A DNA stretch of 64,000 bases from the NCBI RefSeq assembly GCF_032854445.1, contig NW_027018086.1, forward strand, positions 1 through 64,000, in the 5' to 3' direction. Source of the stretch: Liolophura sinensis (taxonomy: Eukaryota > Mollusca > Polyplacophora > Chitonida > Chitonidae). The notes beneath the pieces are model-generated. The model was not told where the DNA came from and ran no database searches. It saw nothing but the letters and a program-made list of their open reading frames with translations. The translations under genes and the position numbers were made by a program. This document shows positions 50,101 through 63,596 of the stretch, in pieces (positions within the stretch are counted from its first letter, which is position 1; every line of letters begins with the position of its first letter).

Positions 50101-51506
50101 TCCCTGGTTTCCATGGAGTAAGAGCCGTTGCTACGCACGTGATTATGGCATAAATGATTATTGAATTGTACCTACAGCCAAAAGTATTGGTCGGAGAGCA
50201 ACGCGGATTGCACCATTCGATTTCTCGTCACAAAATACGTCGGATTAGCCTCTACTAGTAGCACTGGAACAGTTTTTCCACTTTTGCATTTTTGCCTGGT
50301 CTTTTTGTTAATTGAAACCGGCTACACTGTACTCTGTACAATCGCGACTGGTCATTACTATATTCAAATTTGACTATAAGTTATATGCCCTTCGGTAGCC
50401 CAGAAGACGTCAAATCTTTCGGCTAAGCCCATTTAACTCACCCAGCAATTGCCTTACTTCTAAGTGCAAGACAATCTCAATGTCTTTATCTACGTGTAGA
50501 AAAACCATACCATTTGTACATGAAAAACACAAGGTACTTGATACAGTCTGCTGTAAAAAGTACAACTGAACACTGACCCACTTCAGTAAGCTGCCAAAAG
50601 ATTTGGAATTGAGCCAGGCATCGGCAGCCGTTGAAAAATTGCAAATTTCCCTGGTTTCCATGGAGTAAGAGCCGTTGCTGGCAAGTGATTATGACATAAA
50701 TGATCATTCATATGTCACTACAGCCAAAAGTATTGGTCGGAGAGCAGCGCGGTTTGCACCATTCGATTCGTCGTCACAAAATACGTCGGATTAGCCTCTT
50801 ACCAGCAGCACTGAACAATTTTTCCACTTTTGCATTTTTACCTGGTCTTTTTGTTAATTGAAATCGGCTACACTGTACTCTGTACAATCGCCACTGGTCA
50901 TTACTATATTCAACTTTTGACTATAAGTTATGTGCCCTTCGGTAGCCCAGAAGACGTCAAATCTTTGGGCTAAGCCATTTAACTCACCCAGCAATTGTCT
51001 TACTTCTAAGTCCTAGACAATCTCAATGTCTTTATCTACGTGTAGAAAATCCACACCATTTGTACATAAAAAACACAAGGTACTTGATACAGTCTGCTGT
51101 AAAAAGTATAACTGACCACAGACCCACATGAATAAGGTGCCAAAAGATGCGGAATTGAGCCAGAAATCGGCAGCTGTTGAAAAATTGCAAATTTCCCTGG
51201 TTTCCATGGAGTAAGAGCCGTTGCTGGGCACGTGAATATGACATCAATGATCATTCAATTTTCACTACAGCCAAAAGTATTGGTCGGAGAGCAACGCGGT
51301 TTGCCCCATTCGATTTCTCGTCACAAAATACGTCGGATTAGCCTCTTACCAGCAGCACTGGAACAGTTTTTCCACTTTTGCATTTTTGCCTGGTCTTTTT
51401 GTTAATTGAAATCGGCTACACTGTACTCTGTACAATCGCGACTGGTCATTACTATATTCAACTTTTGACTATAAGTTATGTGCCCTTCGGTAGCCCAGAA
51501 GACCTG
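47129..51506. repeat. Array segment G-R-N-A-G-R-T-C
   Basis: Starts: 47,129 G, 47,676 R, 48,226 N, 48,772 A, 49,319 G, 49,866 R, 50,412 T, 50,959 C. The run A-G-R-T-C from 48,772 matches the 8-mer sub-order A-G-R-T-C of 29,042-31,788. Spacings are short (547, 550, 546, 547, 547, 546, 547, 548) because of scattered one-base losses, such as CACAGCAAAAG near 49,631, CACAAATACG near 49,684 and CAGTTTTCC near 49,727. Confidence 0.86.
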
Positions 51507-52056
51507 AAATCTTTGGGCTAAGCCCATTTAACTCACCCAGCAATTGCCTTACTTCTAAGTGCAAGACAATCTCAATGTCGTTATCTACGTGTAGAAAAAC
51601 CACAGCAATTGTACATGAAAAACACAAGGTACTTGACACAGTCTGCTGTAAAAAGTACAACTGAACACTGACCCACTTCAGTAAGGTGCCAAAAGATGCC
51701 GAATTGAGCCAGGCATCGGCAGCTGTTGAAAAATTGCAAATTTCCCTGGTTTCCATGGAGTAAGAGCCGTTGCTGGGCACGTGATTATGACATAAATGAT
51801 CATTCAATTGTCACTACAGGCAAAAGTATTAGTCCGAGAGCAACACGGATTGCACCATTCGATTTCTCGTCACAAAATACGTCGGATTAGCCTCTTACCA
51901 GCAGCAACTGGAACAGTTTTTCCACTTTTGCATTTTTGCCTGGTCTTTTTGTTAATTGAAACCGGCTACACTGTACTATGTACAATCGCGACTGGTCATT
52001 ACTATATTCAACTTTTGACTATAAGTTATGTGCCCTTCGGTAGCCCAGAAGACCTG
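51507..52056. repeat. Class N monomer, exemplar
   Basis: Class N is entered through ACCTG like R and has GTGCAAGAC, CAGCAATTGTACATG (or CACCAATTG), CTTGACACAGTC, GATGCGG or GATGCCG, GTTGAAAA, CACTACAGGCAAAAG and TAGTCCGAGAGCAACACGG. Most N copies have one extra A in AGCAGCAACTGG, making them 550 bp. That extra base opens a 91-codon plus-strand frame closed in other classes. Other copies: 2,680, 9,821, 14,763, 20,248, 39,476, 42,175, 48,226, 52,057, 53,705, 55,902 and 57,550. Confidence 0.87.
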
Positions 52057-52606
52057 AAATCTTTGGGCTAAGCCCATTTAACTCACCCAGCAATTGCCTT
52101 ACTTCTAAGTGCAAGACAATCTCAATGTCGTTATCTACGTGTAGAAAAACCACAGCAATTGTACATGAAAAACACAAGGTACTTGACACAGTCTGCTGTA
52201 AAAAGTACAACTGAACACTGACCCACTTCAGTAAGGTGCCAAAAGATGCCGAATTGAGCCAGGCATCGGCAGCTGTTGAAAAATTGCAAATTTCCCTGGT
52301 TTCCGTGGAGTAAGAGCCGTTGCTGGGCACGTGATTATGACATAAATGATCATTCAATTGTCACTACAGGCAAAAGTATTAGTCCGAGAGCAACACGGAT
52401 TGCACCATTCGATTTCTCGTCACAAAATACGTCGGATTAGCCTCTTACCAGCAGCAACTGGAACAGTTTTTCCACTTTTGCATTTTTGCCTGGTCTTTTT
52501 GTTAATTGAAACCGGCTACACTGTACTATGTACAATCGCGACTGGTCATTACTATATTCAACTTTTGACTATAAGTTATATGCCCTTCGGTAGCCCAGAA
52601 GACGTC
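51507..52606. repeat. Tandem duplication of a single class N monomer
   Basis: Two N monomers start at 51,507 and 52,057 and look the same over almost their full 550 bp. Both carry the private changes CAATGTCGTTATC and CTGTACTATGTAC. The only difference found by eye before the last 30 bases is CCATGGAG at 51,755 against CCGTGGAG at 52,305. The ends differ, as the second copy leads into a T monomer. This is the smallest and probably one of the youngest amplifications in the window. Confidence 0.94.
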
Positions 52607-54803
52607 AAATCTTTGGGCTAAGCCCATTTAACTCATCCAGCAACTGTCTTACTTCTAAGTCCAAGACAATCTCAATGTCTTTATCTACGTGTAGAAAAAC
52701 CATACCATTTGTACATGAAAAACAAAAGGTACTTGATACAGTCTGCTGTAAAAAGTACAACTGAACACTGACCCACTTCAGTAAGCTGCCAAAAGATTTG
52801 GAATTGAGCCAGGCATCGGCAGCCGTTGAAAAATTGCAAATTTCCCTGGTTTCCATGGAGTAAGAGCCGTTGCTGGGCACGTGATTATGACATAAATGAT
52901 CATTCATATGTCACTACAGGCAAAAGTATTGGTCGGAGAGCAGCGCGGTTTGCACCATTCGATTCGTCGTCACAAAATACGTCGGATTAGCCTCTTACCA
53001 GCAGCACTGGAACAGTTTTTCCACTTTTGCATTTTTACCTGGTCTTTTTGTTAATTGAAATCGGCTACACTGTACTCTGTACAATCGCGACTGGTCATTA
53101 CTATATTAAACTTTTGACTATAAGTTATGTGCCCTTCGGTAGCCCAGAAGACGTCAAATCTTTGGGCTAAGCCCATTTAACTCACCCTGCAATTGTCTTA
53201 CTTCTAAGTCCTAGACAATCTCAATGTCTTTATCTACGTGTAGAAAAACCACACCATTTGTACATAAAAAACACAAGGTACTTGATACAGTCTGCTGTAA
53301 AAAGTATAACTGACCACAGACCCACATGAATAAGGTGCCAAAAGATGCGGTATTGAGCCAGAAATCGGCAGCTGTTGAAAAATTGCAAATTTCCCTGGTT
53401 TCCATGGAGTAAGAGCCGTTGCTGGGCAAGTGAATATGACATCAATGATCATTCAATTTTCACTACAGCCAAAAGTATTGGTCGGAGAGCAACGCGGTTT
53501 GCCCCATTCGATTTCTCGTCACAAAATACGTCGGATTAGCCTCTTACCAGCAGCACTGGAACAGTTTTTCCACTTTTGCATTTTTGCCTGGTCTTTTTGT
53601 TAATTGAAATCGGCTACACTGTACTCTGTACAATCGCGACTGGTCATTACTATATTCAACTTTTGACTATAAGTTATGTGCCCTTCGGTAGCCCAGAAGA
53701 CCTGAAATCTTTGGGCTAAGCCCATTTAACTCACCCAGCAATTGTCTTACTTCTAAGTGCAAGACAATCTCAATGTCTTTATCTACGTGTAGAAAAACCA
53801 CAGCAATTGTACATGAAAAACACAAGGTACTTGACACAGTCTGCTGTAAAAAGTACAACTGAACACTGACCCACTTCAGTAAGGTGCCAAAAGATGCCGA
53901 ATTGAGCCAGGCATCGGCAGCTGTTGAAAAATTGCAAATTTCCCTGCTTTCCATGGAGTAAGAGCCGTTGCTGGGCACGTGATTATGACATAAATGATCA
54001 TTCAATTGTCACTACAGGCAAAAGTATTAGTCCGAGAGCAACACGGATTGCACCATTCGATTTCTCGTCACAAAATACGTCGGATTAGCCTCTTACCAGC
54101 AGCAACTGGAACAGTTTTTCCACTTTTGCATTTTTACCTGGTCTTTTTGTTAATTGAAATCGGCTACACTGTACTCTGTACAATCGCGACTGGTCATTAC
54201 TATATTCAACTTTTGACTATAAGTTATGTGCCCTTCGGTAGCCCAGAAGACGTCAAATCTTTGGGCTAAGCCCATTTAACTCACCCAGGAATTGCCTTAC
54301 TTCTAAGTGCAAGACAATCTCAATGTCTTTATCTACGTGTAGAAAAACCACACCATTTGTACAAAAAAAACACAAGGTACTTGATACAGTCTGCTGTAAA
54401 AAGTATAACTGACCACAGAACCACATGAATAAGGTGCCAAAAGATGCGGAATTGAGCCAGGCATCGGCAGCTGTTGACAAATTGCAAATTTCCCTGGTTT
54501 CCATGGAGTAAGAGCCGTTGCTACGAACTTTATTATGACATAAATGATCATTCAATTGTCGCTACAGCCAAAAGTATTGGTCGGAGAGCAACGCGGATTG
54601 CACCATTCGATTTCTCGTCACAAAATACGTCGGATTAGCCTCTTACTAGTAGCACTGGAACAGTTTTTCCACTTTTGCATTTTTACCTGGTCTTTTTGTT
54701 AATTGAAACCGGCTACACTGTACTCTGTACAATAGCGACTGGTCATTACTATATTCAACTTTTGACTATAAGTTATGTGGCCTTCGGTAGCCCAGAAGAC
54801 GTC

Positions 54804-55352
54804 AAATCTTTCGGCTAAGCCCATTTAACTCACCCAGCAATTGTCTTACTTCTAAGTCCTAGACAATCTCAATGTCTTTATCTCCGTGTAGAAAAAAAAC
54901 ACCATTTGTACATAAAAAACACAAGGTACTTGATACAGTCTGCTGTAAAAAGTACAACTGAACACTCACCCACTTCAGTAAGGTGCCAAAAGATTCGGAA
55001 TTGAGCCAGGCATCGGCAGCTGTTGACAAATTGCAAATTTCCCTGGTTTCCATGGAGTAAGAGCCGTTGCTACGCACGTTATTATGACATAAATGATCAT
55101 TCAATTGTCTCTACAGCCAAAAGTATTGGTCGGAGAGCAACGCGGATTGCACCATTCGATTTTTCGTCACAAAATACGTCGGATTAGCCTCTTACTAGTA
55201 GCACTGGAACAGTTTTTCCACTTTTGCATTTTTACCTGGTCTTTTTGTTAATTGAAACCGGCTACACAGTACTCTGTACAATCGCGACTGGTCATTACTA
55301 TATTCAACTTTTGACTATATGTTATGTGCCCTTCGGTAGCCCAGAAGACGTC
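54804..55352. repeat. Class Y monomer, exemplar
   Basis: Class Y has GTCCTAGAC, TTTATCTCCGTGTAG (others CTACGTGTAG), a run of A before ACACCATTTGTACATAAA, AAGATTCGG, GTTGACAA and GCACGTTATTATGAC in place of GCACGTGATTATG. It typically ends in CTATATGTTATGTG. Other copies are at 10,919, 44,379 and 58,649, each directly after an X monomer. Confidence 0.85.
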
Positions 55353-56451
55353 AAATCTTTGGGCTAAGCCCATTTAACTCACCCAGCAATTGTCTTACTT
55401 CTAAGTCCAATACAATCTCAATGTCTTTATCTACGTGTAGAAAAACCACACCATTTGTACATAAAAAACACAAGGTACTTGATACAGTCTGCTGTAAAAA
55501 GTACAACTGAACACTGACCCACTTCAGTAAGGTGCCAAAAGATGCGGAATTGAGCCAGGCATCGGCAGCTGTCAAAAAATTGCAAATTTCCCTGGTTTCC
55601 ATGGAGTAAGAGCCGTTGCTACGCACGTGATTATGACATAAATGATCATTGAATTGTCGCTACAGCCAAAAGTATTGGTCGGAGAGCAACGCGGTTTGCA
55701 CCATTCGATTTCTCGTCACAAAATACGTCGAATTAGCCTGTTACTAGCAGCACTGGAACAGTTTTTCCACTTTTGCATTTTTGCCTGGTATTTTTGTTAA
55801 TTGAAATCGGCTACACTGTACTCTGTACAATCGCGACTGGTCATTACTATATTCAACTTTTGACTATAAGTTATATGCCCTTCGGTAGCCCAGAAGACCT
55901 GAAATCTTTGGGCTAAGCCCATTTAACTCACCCAGCAGTTGCCTTACTTCTAAGTGCAAGACAATCTCAATGTCTTTATCTACGTGTAGAAAAACCACGG
56001 CAATTGTACATGAAAAACACAAGGTACTTGACACAGTCTGCTGTAAAAAGTACAACTGAACACTGACCCACTTCAGTAAGGTGCCAAAAGATGCGGAATT
56101 GAGCCAGGCATCGGCAGCTGTTGAAAAATTGCAAATTTCCCTGGTTTCCATGGAGTAAGAGCCGTTGCTGGGCACGTGATTATGACATAAATGATCATTC
56201 AATTGTCACTACAGGCAAAAGTATTAGTCCGAGAGCAACACGGATTGCACCATTCGATTTCTCGTCACAAAATACGTCGGATTAGCCTCTTACCAGCAGC
56301 AACTGGAACAGTTTTTCCACTTTTGCATTTTTACCTGGTCTTTTTGTTAATTGAAATCGGCTACACTGTACTCTGTACAATCGCGACTGGTCATTACTAT
56401 ATTCAACTTTTGACTATAAGTTATGTGCCCTTCGGTAGCCCAGAAGACGTC

Positions 56452-57000
56452 AAATCTTTGGGCTAAGCCCATTTAACTCACCCAGGAATTGTCTTACTTC
56501 TAAGTGCAAGACAATCTCAATGTCTTTATCTACGTGTAGAAAAACCAGACCATTTGTACAAAAAAAACACAAGGTACTTGATACAGTCTGCTGTAAAAAG
56601 TACAACTGACCACAGAACCACATGAATAAGGTGCCAAAAGATGCGGAATTGAGCCAGGCATCGGCAGCTGTTGACAAATTGCAAATTTCCCTGGTTTCCA
56701 TGGAGTAAGAGCCGTTGCTACGAACTTTATTATGACATAAATGATCATTCAATTGTCGCTACAGCCAAAAGTATTGGTCGGAGAGCAACGCGGATTGCAC
56801 CATTCGATTTCTCGTCACAAAATACGTCGGATTAGCCTCTTACTAGTAGCACTGGAACAGTTTTTCCACTTTTGCATTTTTACCTGGTCTTTTTGTTAAT
56901 TGAAACCGGCTACACTGTACTCTGTACAATCGCGACTGGTCATTACTATATTCAACTTTTGACTATATGTTATGTGCCCTTCGGTAGCCCAGAAGACGTC
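56452..57000. repeat. Class X monomer, exemplar
   Basis: Class X carries CCCAGGAATTG (others CCCAGCAATTG), GTGCAAGAC, TTTGTACAAAAAAAACAC (poly-A where others have CATGAAA or CATAAAA), GACCACAGAACCACATG, GATGCGG, GTTGACAA and ACGAACTTTATTATGAC, which removes the CACGTG element. Its last third matches class A (TTACTAGTAGC). Other copies start at 10,371, 42,727, 43,830, 54,255 and 58,100; the copy at 40,028 starts as X and ends as T. X normally follows N. Confidence 0.86.
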
Positions 57001-60000
57001 AAATCTTTGGGCTAAGCCCATTTAACTCACCCAGCAATTGTCTTACTTCTAAGTCCAAGACAATCTCAATGTCTTTATCTACGTGTAAAAAAACCACACC
57101 ATTTGTACATGAAAAACACAAGGTACTTGATACAGTCTGCTGTAAAAAGTACAACTGAACACTGACCCACTTCAGTAAGGTGCCAAAAGATTCGGAATTG
57201 AGCCAGGCATCGGCAGCTGTTGACAAATTGCAAATTTCCCTGGTTTCCATGGAGTAAGAGCCGTTGCTACGCACGTGATTATGGCATAAATGATCATTGA
57301 ATTGTCGCTACAGCCAAAAGTATTGGTCGGAGAGCAACGCGGTTTGCACCATTCGATTTCTCGTCACAAAATACGTCGAATTAGCCTGTTACTAGCAGCA
57401 CTGGAACAGTTTTTCCACTTTTGCATTTTTGCCTGGTCTTTTTGTTAATTGAAATCGGCTACACTGTACTCTGTACAATCGCGACTGGTCATTACTATAT
57501 TCAACTTTTGACTATAAGTTATGTGCCCTTCGGTAGCCCAGAAGACCTGAAATCTTTGGGCTAAGCCCATTTAGCTCACCCAGCAATTGCCTTACTTCTA
57601 AGTGCAAGACAATCTCAATGTCTTTATCTACGTGTAGAAAAACCACAGCAATTGTACATGAAAAACACAAGGTACTTGACACAGTCTGCTGTAAAAAGTA
57701 CAACTGACCACAGGCCCACATGAATAACGTGCCAAAAGATGCGGAATTGAGCCAGGCATCGGCAGCTGTTGAAAAATTGCAAATTTCCCTGGTTTCCATG
57801 GAGTAAGAGCCGTTGCTGGGCACGTGATTATGACATAAATGATCATTCAATTGTCACTACAGGCAAAAGTATTAGTCCGAGAGCAACACGGATTGCACCA
57901 TTCGATTTCTCGTCACAAAATACGTCGGATTAGCCTGTTACCAGCAGCAACTGGAACAGTTTTTCCACTTTTGCATTTTTACCTGGTCTTTTTGTTAATT
58001 GAAATCGGCTACACTGTACTCTGTACAATCGCGACTGGTCATTACTATATTCAACTTTTGACTATAAGTTATGTGCCCTTCGGTAGCCCAGAAGACGTCA
58101 AATCTTTGGGCTAAGCCCATTTAACTCACCCAGGAATTGTCTTACTTCTAAGTGCAAGACAATCTCAATGTCTTTATCTACGTGTAGAAAAACCACACCA
58201 TTTGTACAAAAAAAACACAAGGTACTTGATACAGTCTGCTGTAAAAAGTACAACTGACCACAGAACCACATGAATAAGGTGCCAAAAGATGCGGAATTGA
58301 GCCAGGCATCGGCAGCTGTTGACAAATTGCAAATTTCCCTGGTTTCCATGGAGTAAGAGCCGTTGCTACGAACTTTATTATGACATAAATGATCATTCAA
58401 TTGTCGCTACAGCCAAAAGTATTGGTCGGAGAGCAACGCGGATTGCACCATTCGATTTCTCGTCACAAAATACGTCGGATTAGCCTCTTACCAGCAGCAC
58501 TGGAACAGTTTTTCCACTTTTGCATTTTTACCTGGTCTTTTTGTTAATTGAAATCGGCTACACTGTACTCTGTACAATCGCGACTGGTCATTACTATATT
58601 CAACTTTTGACTATAAGTTATGTGCCCTTCGGTAGCCCAGAAGACGTCAAATCTTTCGGCTAAGCCCATTTAACTCACCCAGCAATTGTCTTACTTCTAA
58701 GTCCTAGACAATCTCAATGTCTTTATCTCCGTGTAGAAAAAAAACACCATTTGTACATAAAAAACACAAGGTACTTGATACAGTCTGCTTTTAAGAGTAC
58801 AACTGAACACTGACAAACTTCAGTAAGGTGCCAAAAGATTCGGAATTGAGCCAGGCATCGGCAGCTGTTGACAAATTGCAAATTTCCCTGGTTTCCATGG
58901 AGTAAGAGCCGTTGCTACGCACGTTATTATGACATAAATGATCATTCAATTGTCGCTACAGCCAAAAGTATTGGTCGGAGAGCAACGCGGATTGCACCAT
59001 TCGATTTCTCGTCACAAAATACGTCGGATTAGCCTCTTACTAGTAGCACTGGAACAGTTTTTCCACTTTTGCATTTTTACCTGGTCTTTTTGTTAATTGA
59101 AACCGGCTACACTGTACTCTGTACAATCGCGACTGGTCATTACTATATTCAACTTTTGACTATATGTTATGTGCGCTTCGGTAGCCCAGAAGAACGTCAA
59201 ATAAATCTTTGGGCTAAGCCCATTTAACTCACCCAGCAATTGTCTTACTTCTAAGTCCTAGACAATCTCAATGTCTTTATCTACGTGTAGAAAAACCACA
59301 CCATTTGTACATGAAAAACACAAGGTACTTGATACAGTCTGCTGTAAAAAGTACAACTGACCACAGGCCCACATGAATAAGGTGCCAAAAGATGCGGAAT
59401 TGAGCCAGGCATCGGCAGCTGTTGACAAATTGCAAATTTCCCTGGTTTCCATGGAGTAAGAGCCGTTGCTGGGCACGTGATTATGACATAAATGATCATT
59501 CAATTGTCGCCACAGTCAAAAGTATTGGTCGGATAGCAACGCGGATTGCACCATTCGATTTCTCGTCACAAAATACGTTGTATTAGCCTCTTACTGCTAG
59601 TACTGGAACAGTTTTTCCACTTTTGCATTTTTGCCTGGTCTTTTTGTTAATTGAAATCGGCTACACTGTAGTCTGTACAATCGCGACTGGTCATTACTAT
59701 ATTCAACTTTTGACTATAAGTTATATGCCCTTCGGTAGCCCAGAAGACGTCAAATCTTTGGGCTAATCCCATTTAACTCACCCAGCAATTGTCTTACTTC
59801 TAAGTCCAAGACAATCTCAATGTCTTTATCTACGTGTAGAAAAACCACACCATTTGTACATGAAAAACACAAGGTACTTGATACAGTCTGCTGTAAAAAG
59901 TACAACTGAACACTGACCCACTTCAGTAAGGTGCCAAAAGATGCGGAATTGAGCCAGGCATCGGCAGCTGTTGAAAAATTGCAAATTTCCCTGGTTTCCA

Positions 60001-60849
60001 TGGAGTAAGAGCCGTTGCTGGGCACGTGATTATGACATCAATGATCATTCAATTGTCACTACAGCCAAAAGTATTGGTCGGAGAGCAACGCGGTTTGCAC
60101 CATTCGATTTCTCGTCACAAAATACGTCGGGTTAGCCTCTTACCAGCAGCACTGGTACAGTTTTTCCACTTTTGCATTTTTACCTGGTCTTTTTGTTAAT
60201 TGAAATCGGCTACACTGTACTCTGTACAATCGCGACTGGTCATTACTATATTCAACTTTTGACTATATGTTATGTGCCCTTCGGTAGCCCAGAAGACCTA
60301 AAATCTTTGGGCTAAGCCCATTTAACTCACCCAGCAATTGTCTTACTTCTAAGACCTAGACAATCTCAATGTCTTTATCTACGTGTAGAAAAACCAGACC
60401 ATTTGTACATAAAAAACACAAGGTACTTGATACAGTCTGCTGTAAAAAGTACAACTAAACACTGACCCACATTTATAAGGTGCCAAAAGATGCGGAATTG
60501 GGCCAGGCATCGGCAGCTGTTGAAAAATTGCAAATATCCCTGGTTTCCATGGAGTAAGAGCCGTTGCTGGGCACGTGATTATGACATAAATGATCATTCA
60601 ATTGTCGCCACAGCCAAAAGTATTGGTCGGAGAGCAACGCGGTTTGCACCATTCGATTTCTCGTCACAAAATACGTCGGATTAGCCTCTTACCAGCAGCA
60701 CTGGAACAGTTTTTCCACTTTTGCATTTTTGCCTGGTCTTTTTGTTAATTGAAATCGGCTACACTGTACTCTGTACAATCGCGACTGGTCATTACTATAT
60801 TCAACTTTTGACTATAAGTTATGTGCCCTTCGGTAGCCCAGAAGACCTA

Positions 60850-61398
60850 AAATCTTTGGGCTAAGCCCATTTAACTCACCCAGCAATTGTCTTACTTCTA
60901 AGTCCTAGACAATCTCAATGTCTTTATCTACGTGTAGAAAAACCACACCATTTGTACATAAAAAACACAAGGTACTTGATACAGTCTGCTGTAAAAAGTA
61001 CAACTGACCACAGGCCCACATGAATAAGGTGCCAAAAGATGCGGAATTGAGCCAGGCATCGGCTGCTGTTGACAAATTGCAAATTTCCCTGGTTTCCATG
61101 GAGTAAGAGCCGTTGCTGGGCACGTGTTTATGGCATAAATGATCATTCAGGTGTCGCTACAGCCAAAAGTATTGGTCGGAGAGCAACGCGGATTGCACCA
61201 TTCGATTTCTCGTCACAAAATACGTCGTATTAGCCTCTTACTAGTAGCACTGGAACAGTTTTTCCACTTTTGCATTTTTGCCTGGTCTTTTTGTTAATTG
61301 AAATCGGCTACACTGTACTCTGTACAATCGCGACTGGTCATTACTATATTCAACTTTTGACTATAAGTTATATGCCCTTCGGTAGCCCAGAAGACGTC
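60850..61398. repeat. Class Z monomer, exemplar
   Basis: Class Z is concentrated at the right end of the window. It has CTGACCACAGGCCCACATG, GATGCGGAATTGAGCC and GTTGACAA. Clear copies start at 59,203, 60,850 and 62,498. The copy at 57,550 has the CAGGCCCAC change inside an N background. The copies at 46,030 and 61,949 are more divergent relatives with CAGGTATCGG. Confidence 0.8.
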
Positions 61399-63047
61399 AA
61401 ATCTTTGGGCTAATCCCATTTAACTCACCCAGCAATTGTCTTACTTCTAAGTCCAAGACAATCTCAATGTCTTTATCTACGTGTAGAAAAACCAGACCAT
61501 TTGTACATGAAAAACACAAGGTACTTGATACAGTCTGCTGTAAAAAGTACAACTGAACACTGACCCACTTCAGTAAGGTGCCAAAAGATGCGGAATTGAG
61601 CCAGGCATCGGCAGCTGTTGAAAAATTGCAAATTTCCCTGGTTTCCATGGAGTAAGAGCCGTTGCTGGGCACGTGATTATGACATAAATGATCATTCAAT
61701 TGTCACTACAGCCAAAAGTATTGGTCGGAGAGCAACGCGGATTGCACCATTCGATTTCTCGTCACAAAATACGTCGGATTAGCCTCTTACCAGCAGCAAC
61801 TGGAACAGTTTTTCCACTTTTGCATTTTTACCTGGTCTTTTTGTTAATTGAAATCGGCTACACTGTACTCTGTACAATCGCGACTGGTCATTACTATATT
61901 CAACTTTTGACTATAAGTTATGTGCCCTTCAGTAGCCCAGAAGACGTCAAATCTTTGGGCTAAGCCCATTTAACTCACCCAGCAATTGTCTTACTTCTAA
62001 GTCCAAGACAATCTCAATGTCTTTATCTACATGTAGAAAAACCATCTCATTTGTACGTAAAAAACACAAGGTACCTGATACAGTCTGCTGTAAAAAGTAC
62101 AACTGACCTCAGACCCACATGAATAAGGTGCCAAAAGATGCGGAATTGAGCCAGGTATCGGCAGCTGTTGAAAAATTGCAAATTTCCCTGGTTTCCATGG
62201 AGTAAGAGCCGTTGCTGGGCACGTGATTATGACATCAATGATCATTGAATTGTCGCCACAGCCAAAAGTATTGGTCGGAGAGCAACGCGGTTTGCACCAT
62301 TCGATTTCTCGTCACAAAATACGTCGGATTAGCCTCTTACCAGCAGCACTGGAACAGTTTTGCCACTTTTGCATTTTTGCCTGGTCTTTTTGTTAATTGA
62401 AATCGGCTACACTGTACTCTGTACAATCGCGACTGGTCATTACTATATTCAACTTTTGACTATAAGTTATGTGCCCTTCGGTAGCCCAGAAGACCTAAAA
62501 TCTTTGGGCTAAGCCCATTTAACTCACCCAGCAATTGTCTTACTTCTAAATCCTAGACAATCTCAATGTCTTTATCTACGTGTAGAAAAAACCACACCAT
62601 TTGTACATGAAAAACACAAGGTACTTGATACAGTCTGCTGTTAAAAGTACAACTGACCACAGGCCCACATGAATAAGGTGCCAAAAGATGCGGAATTGAG
62701 CCAGGCATCGGCAGCTGTTGACAAATTGCAAATTTCCCTGGTTTCCATGGAGTAAGAGCCGTTGCTGGGCACGTGATTATGACATAAATGATCATTCAAT
62801 TGTCGCCACAGTCAAAAGTATTGGTCGGATAGCAACGCGGATTGCACCATTCGATTTCTCGTCACAAAATACGTTGTATTAGCCTCTTACTGCTAGTACT
62901 GGAACAGTTTTTCCACTTTTGCATTTTTGCCTGGTCTTTTTGTTAATTCAAATCGGCTACACTGTAGTCTGTACAATCGCGACTGGTCATTACTATATTC
63001 AACTTTTGACTATAAGTTATATGCCCTTCGGTAGCCCAGAAGACGTC

Positions 63048-63596
63048 AAATCTTTGGGCTAATCCCATTTAACTCACCCAGCAATTGTCTTACTTCTAAG
63101 TCCAAGACAATCTCAATGTCTTTATCTACGTGTAGAAAAACCACACCATTTGTACATGAAAAACACAAGGTACTTGATACAGTCTGCTGTAAAAAGTACA
63201 ACTGAACACTGACCCACTTCAGTAAGGTGCCAAAAGATGCGGAATTGAGCCAGGCATCGGCAGCTGTTGAAAAATTGCAAATTTCCCTGGTTTCCATGGA
63301 GTAAGAGCCGTTGCTGGGCACGTGATTATGACATCAATGATCATTCAATTGTCACTACAGCCAAAAGTATTGGTCGGAGAGCAACGCGGTTTGCACCATT
63401 CGATTTCTCGTCACAAAATACGTCGGATTAGCCTCTTACCAGCAGCACTGGTACAGTTTTTCCAATTTTGCATTTTTACCTGGTCTTTTTGTTAATTGAA
63501 ATCGGCTACACTGTACTCTGTACAATCGCGACTGGTCATTACTATATTCAACTTTTGACTATATGTTATGTGCCCTTCGGTAGCCCAGAAGACCTA
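63048..63596. repeat. Class K monomer, exemplar
   Basis: Class K starts with GGGCTAATCCC, which breaks the AGCCCA arm of the first hairpin. It then has GTCCAAGAC, CACACC or CAGACC with TTTGTACATG, CTTCAGTAAGGTGCC, GATGCGG and GTTGAAAA. Copies start at 59,752, 61,399 and 63,048. It looks like an N-type body without the AGTCCGAGAGCAACACGG block. Confidence 0.8.

Larger units (their letters stand above)
52607..59202. repeat. Array segment built on N-X-Y and N-X-A trimers
   Basis: Starts: 52,607 T, 53,156 C, 53,705 N, 54,255 X, 54,804 Y, 55,353 A-like, 55,902 N, 56,452 X, 57,001 A, 57,550 N, 58,100 X, 58,649 Y. The N-X pair recurs at 2,197 and then 1,648 bp, that is four and three monomers. The copy at 55,353 is an unusual A-like monomer with GATGCGG and CAGCTGTCAAAAAATTG. 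The last copy, at 58,649, is 554 bp because of an inserted A and four more bases in AGAACGTCAAATAAATC near 59,191. Confidence 0.9.
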
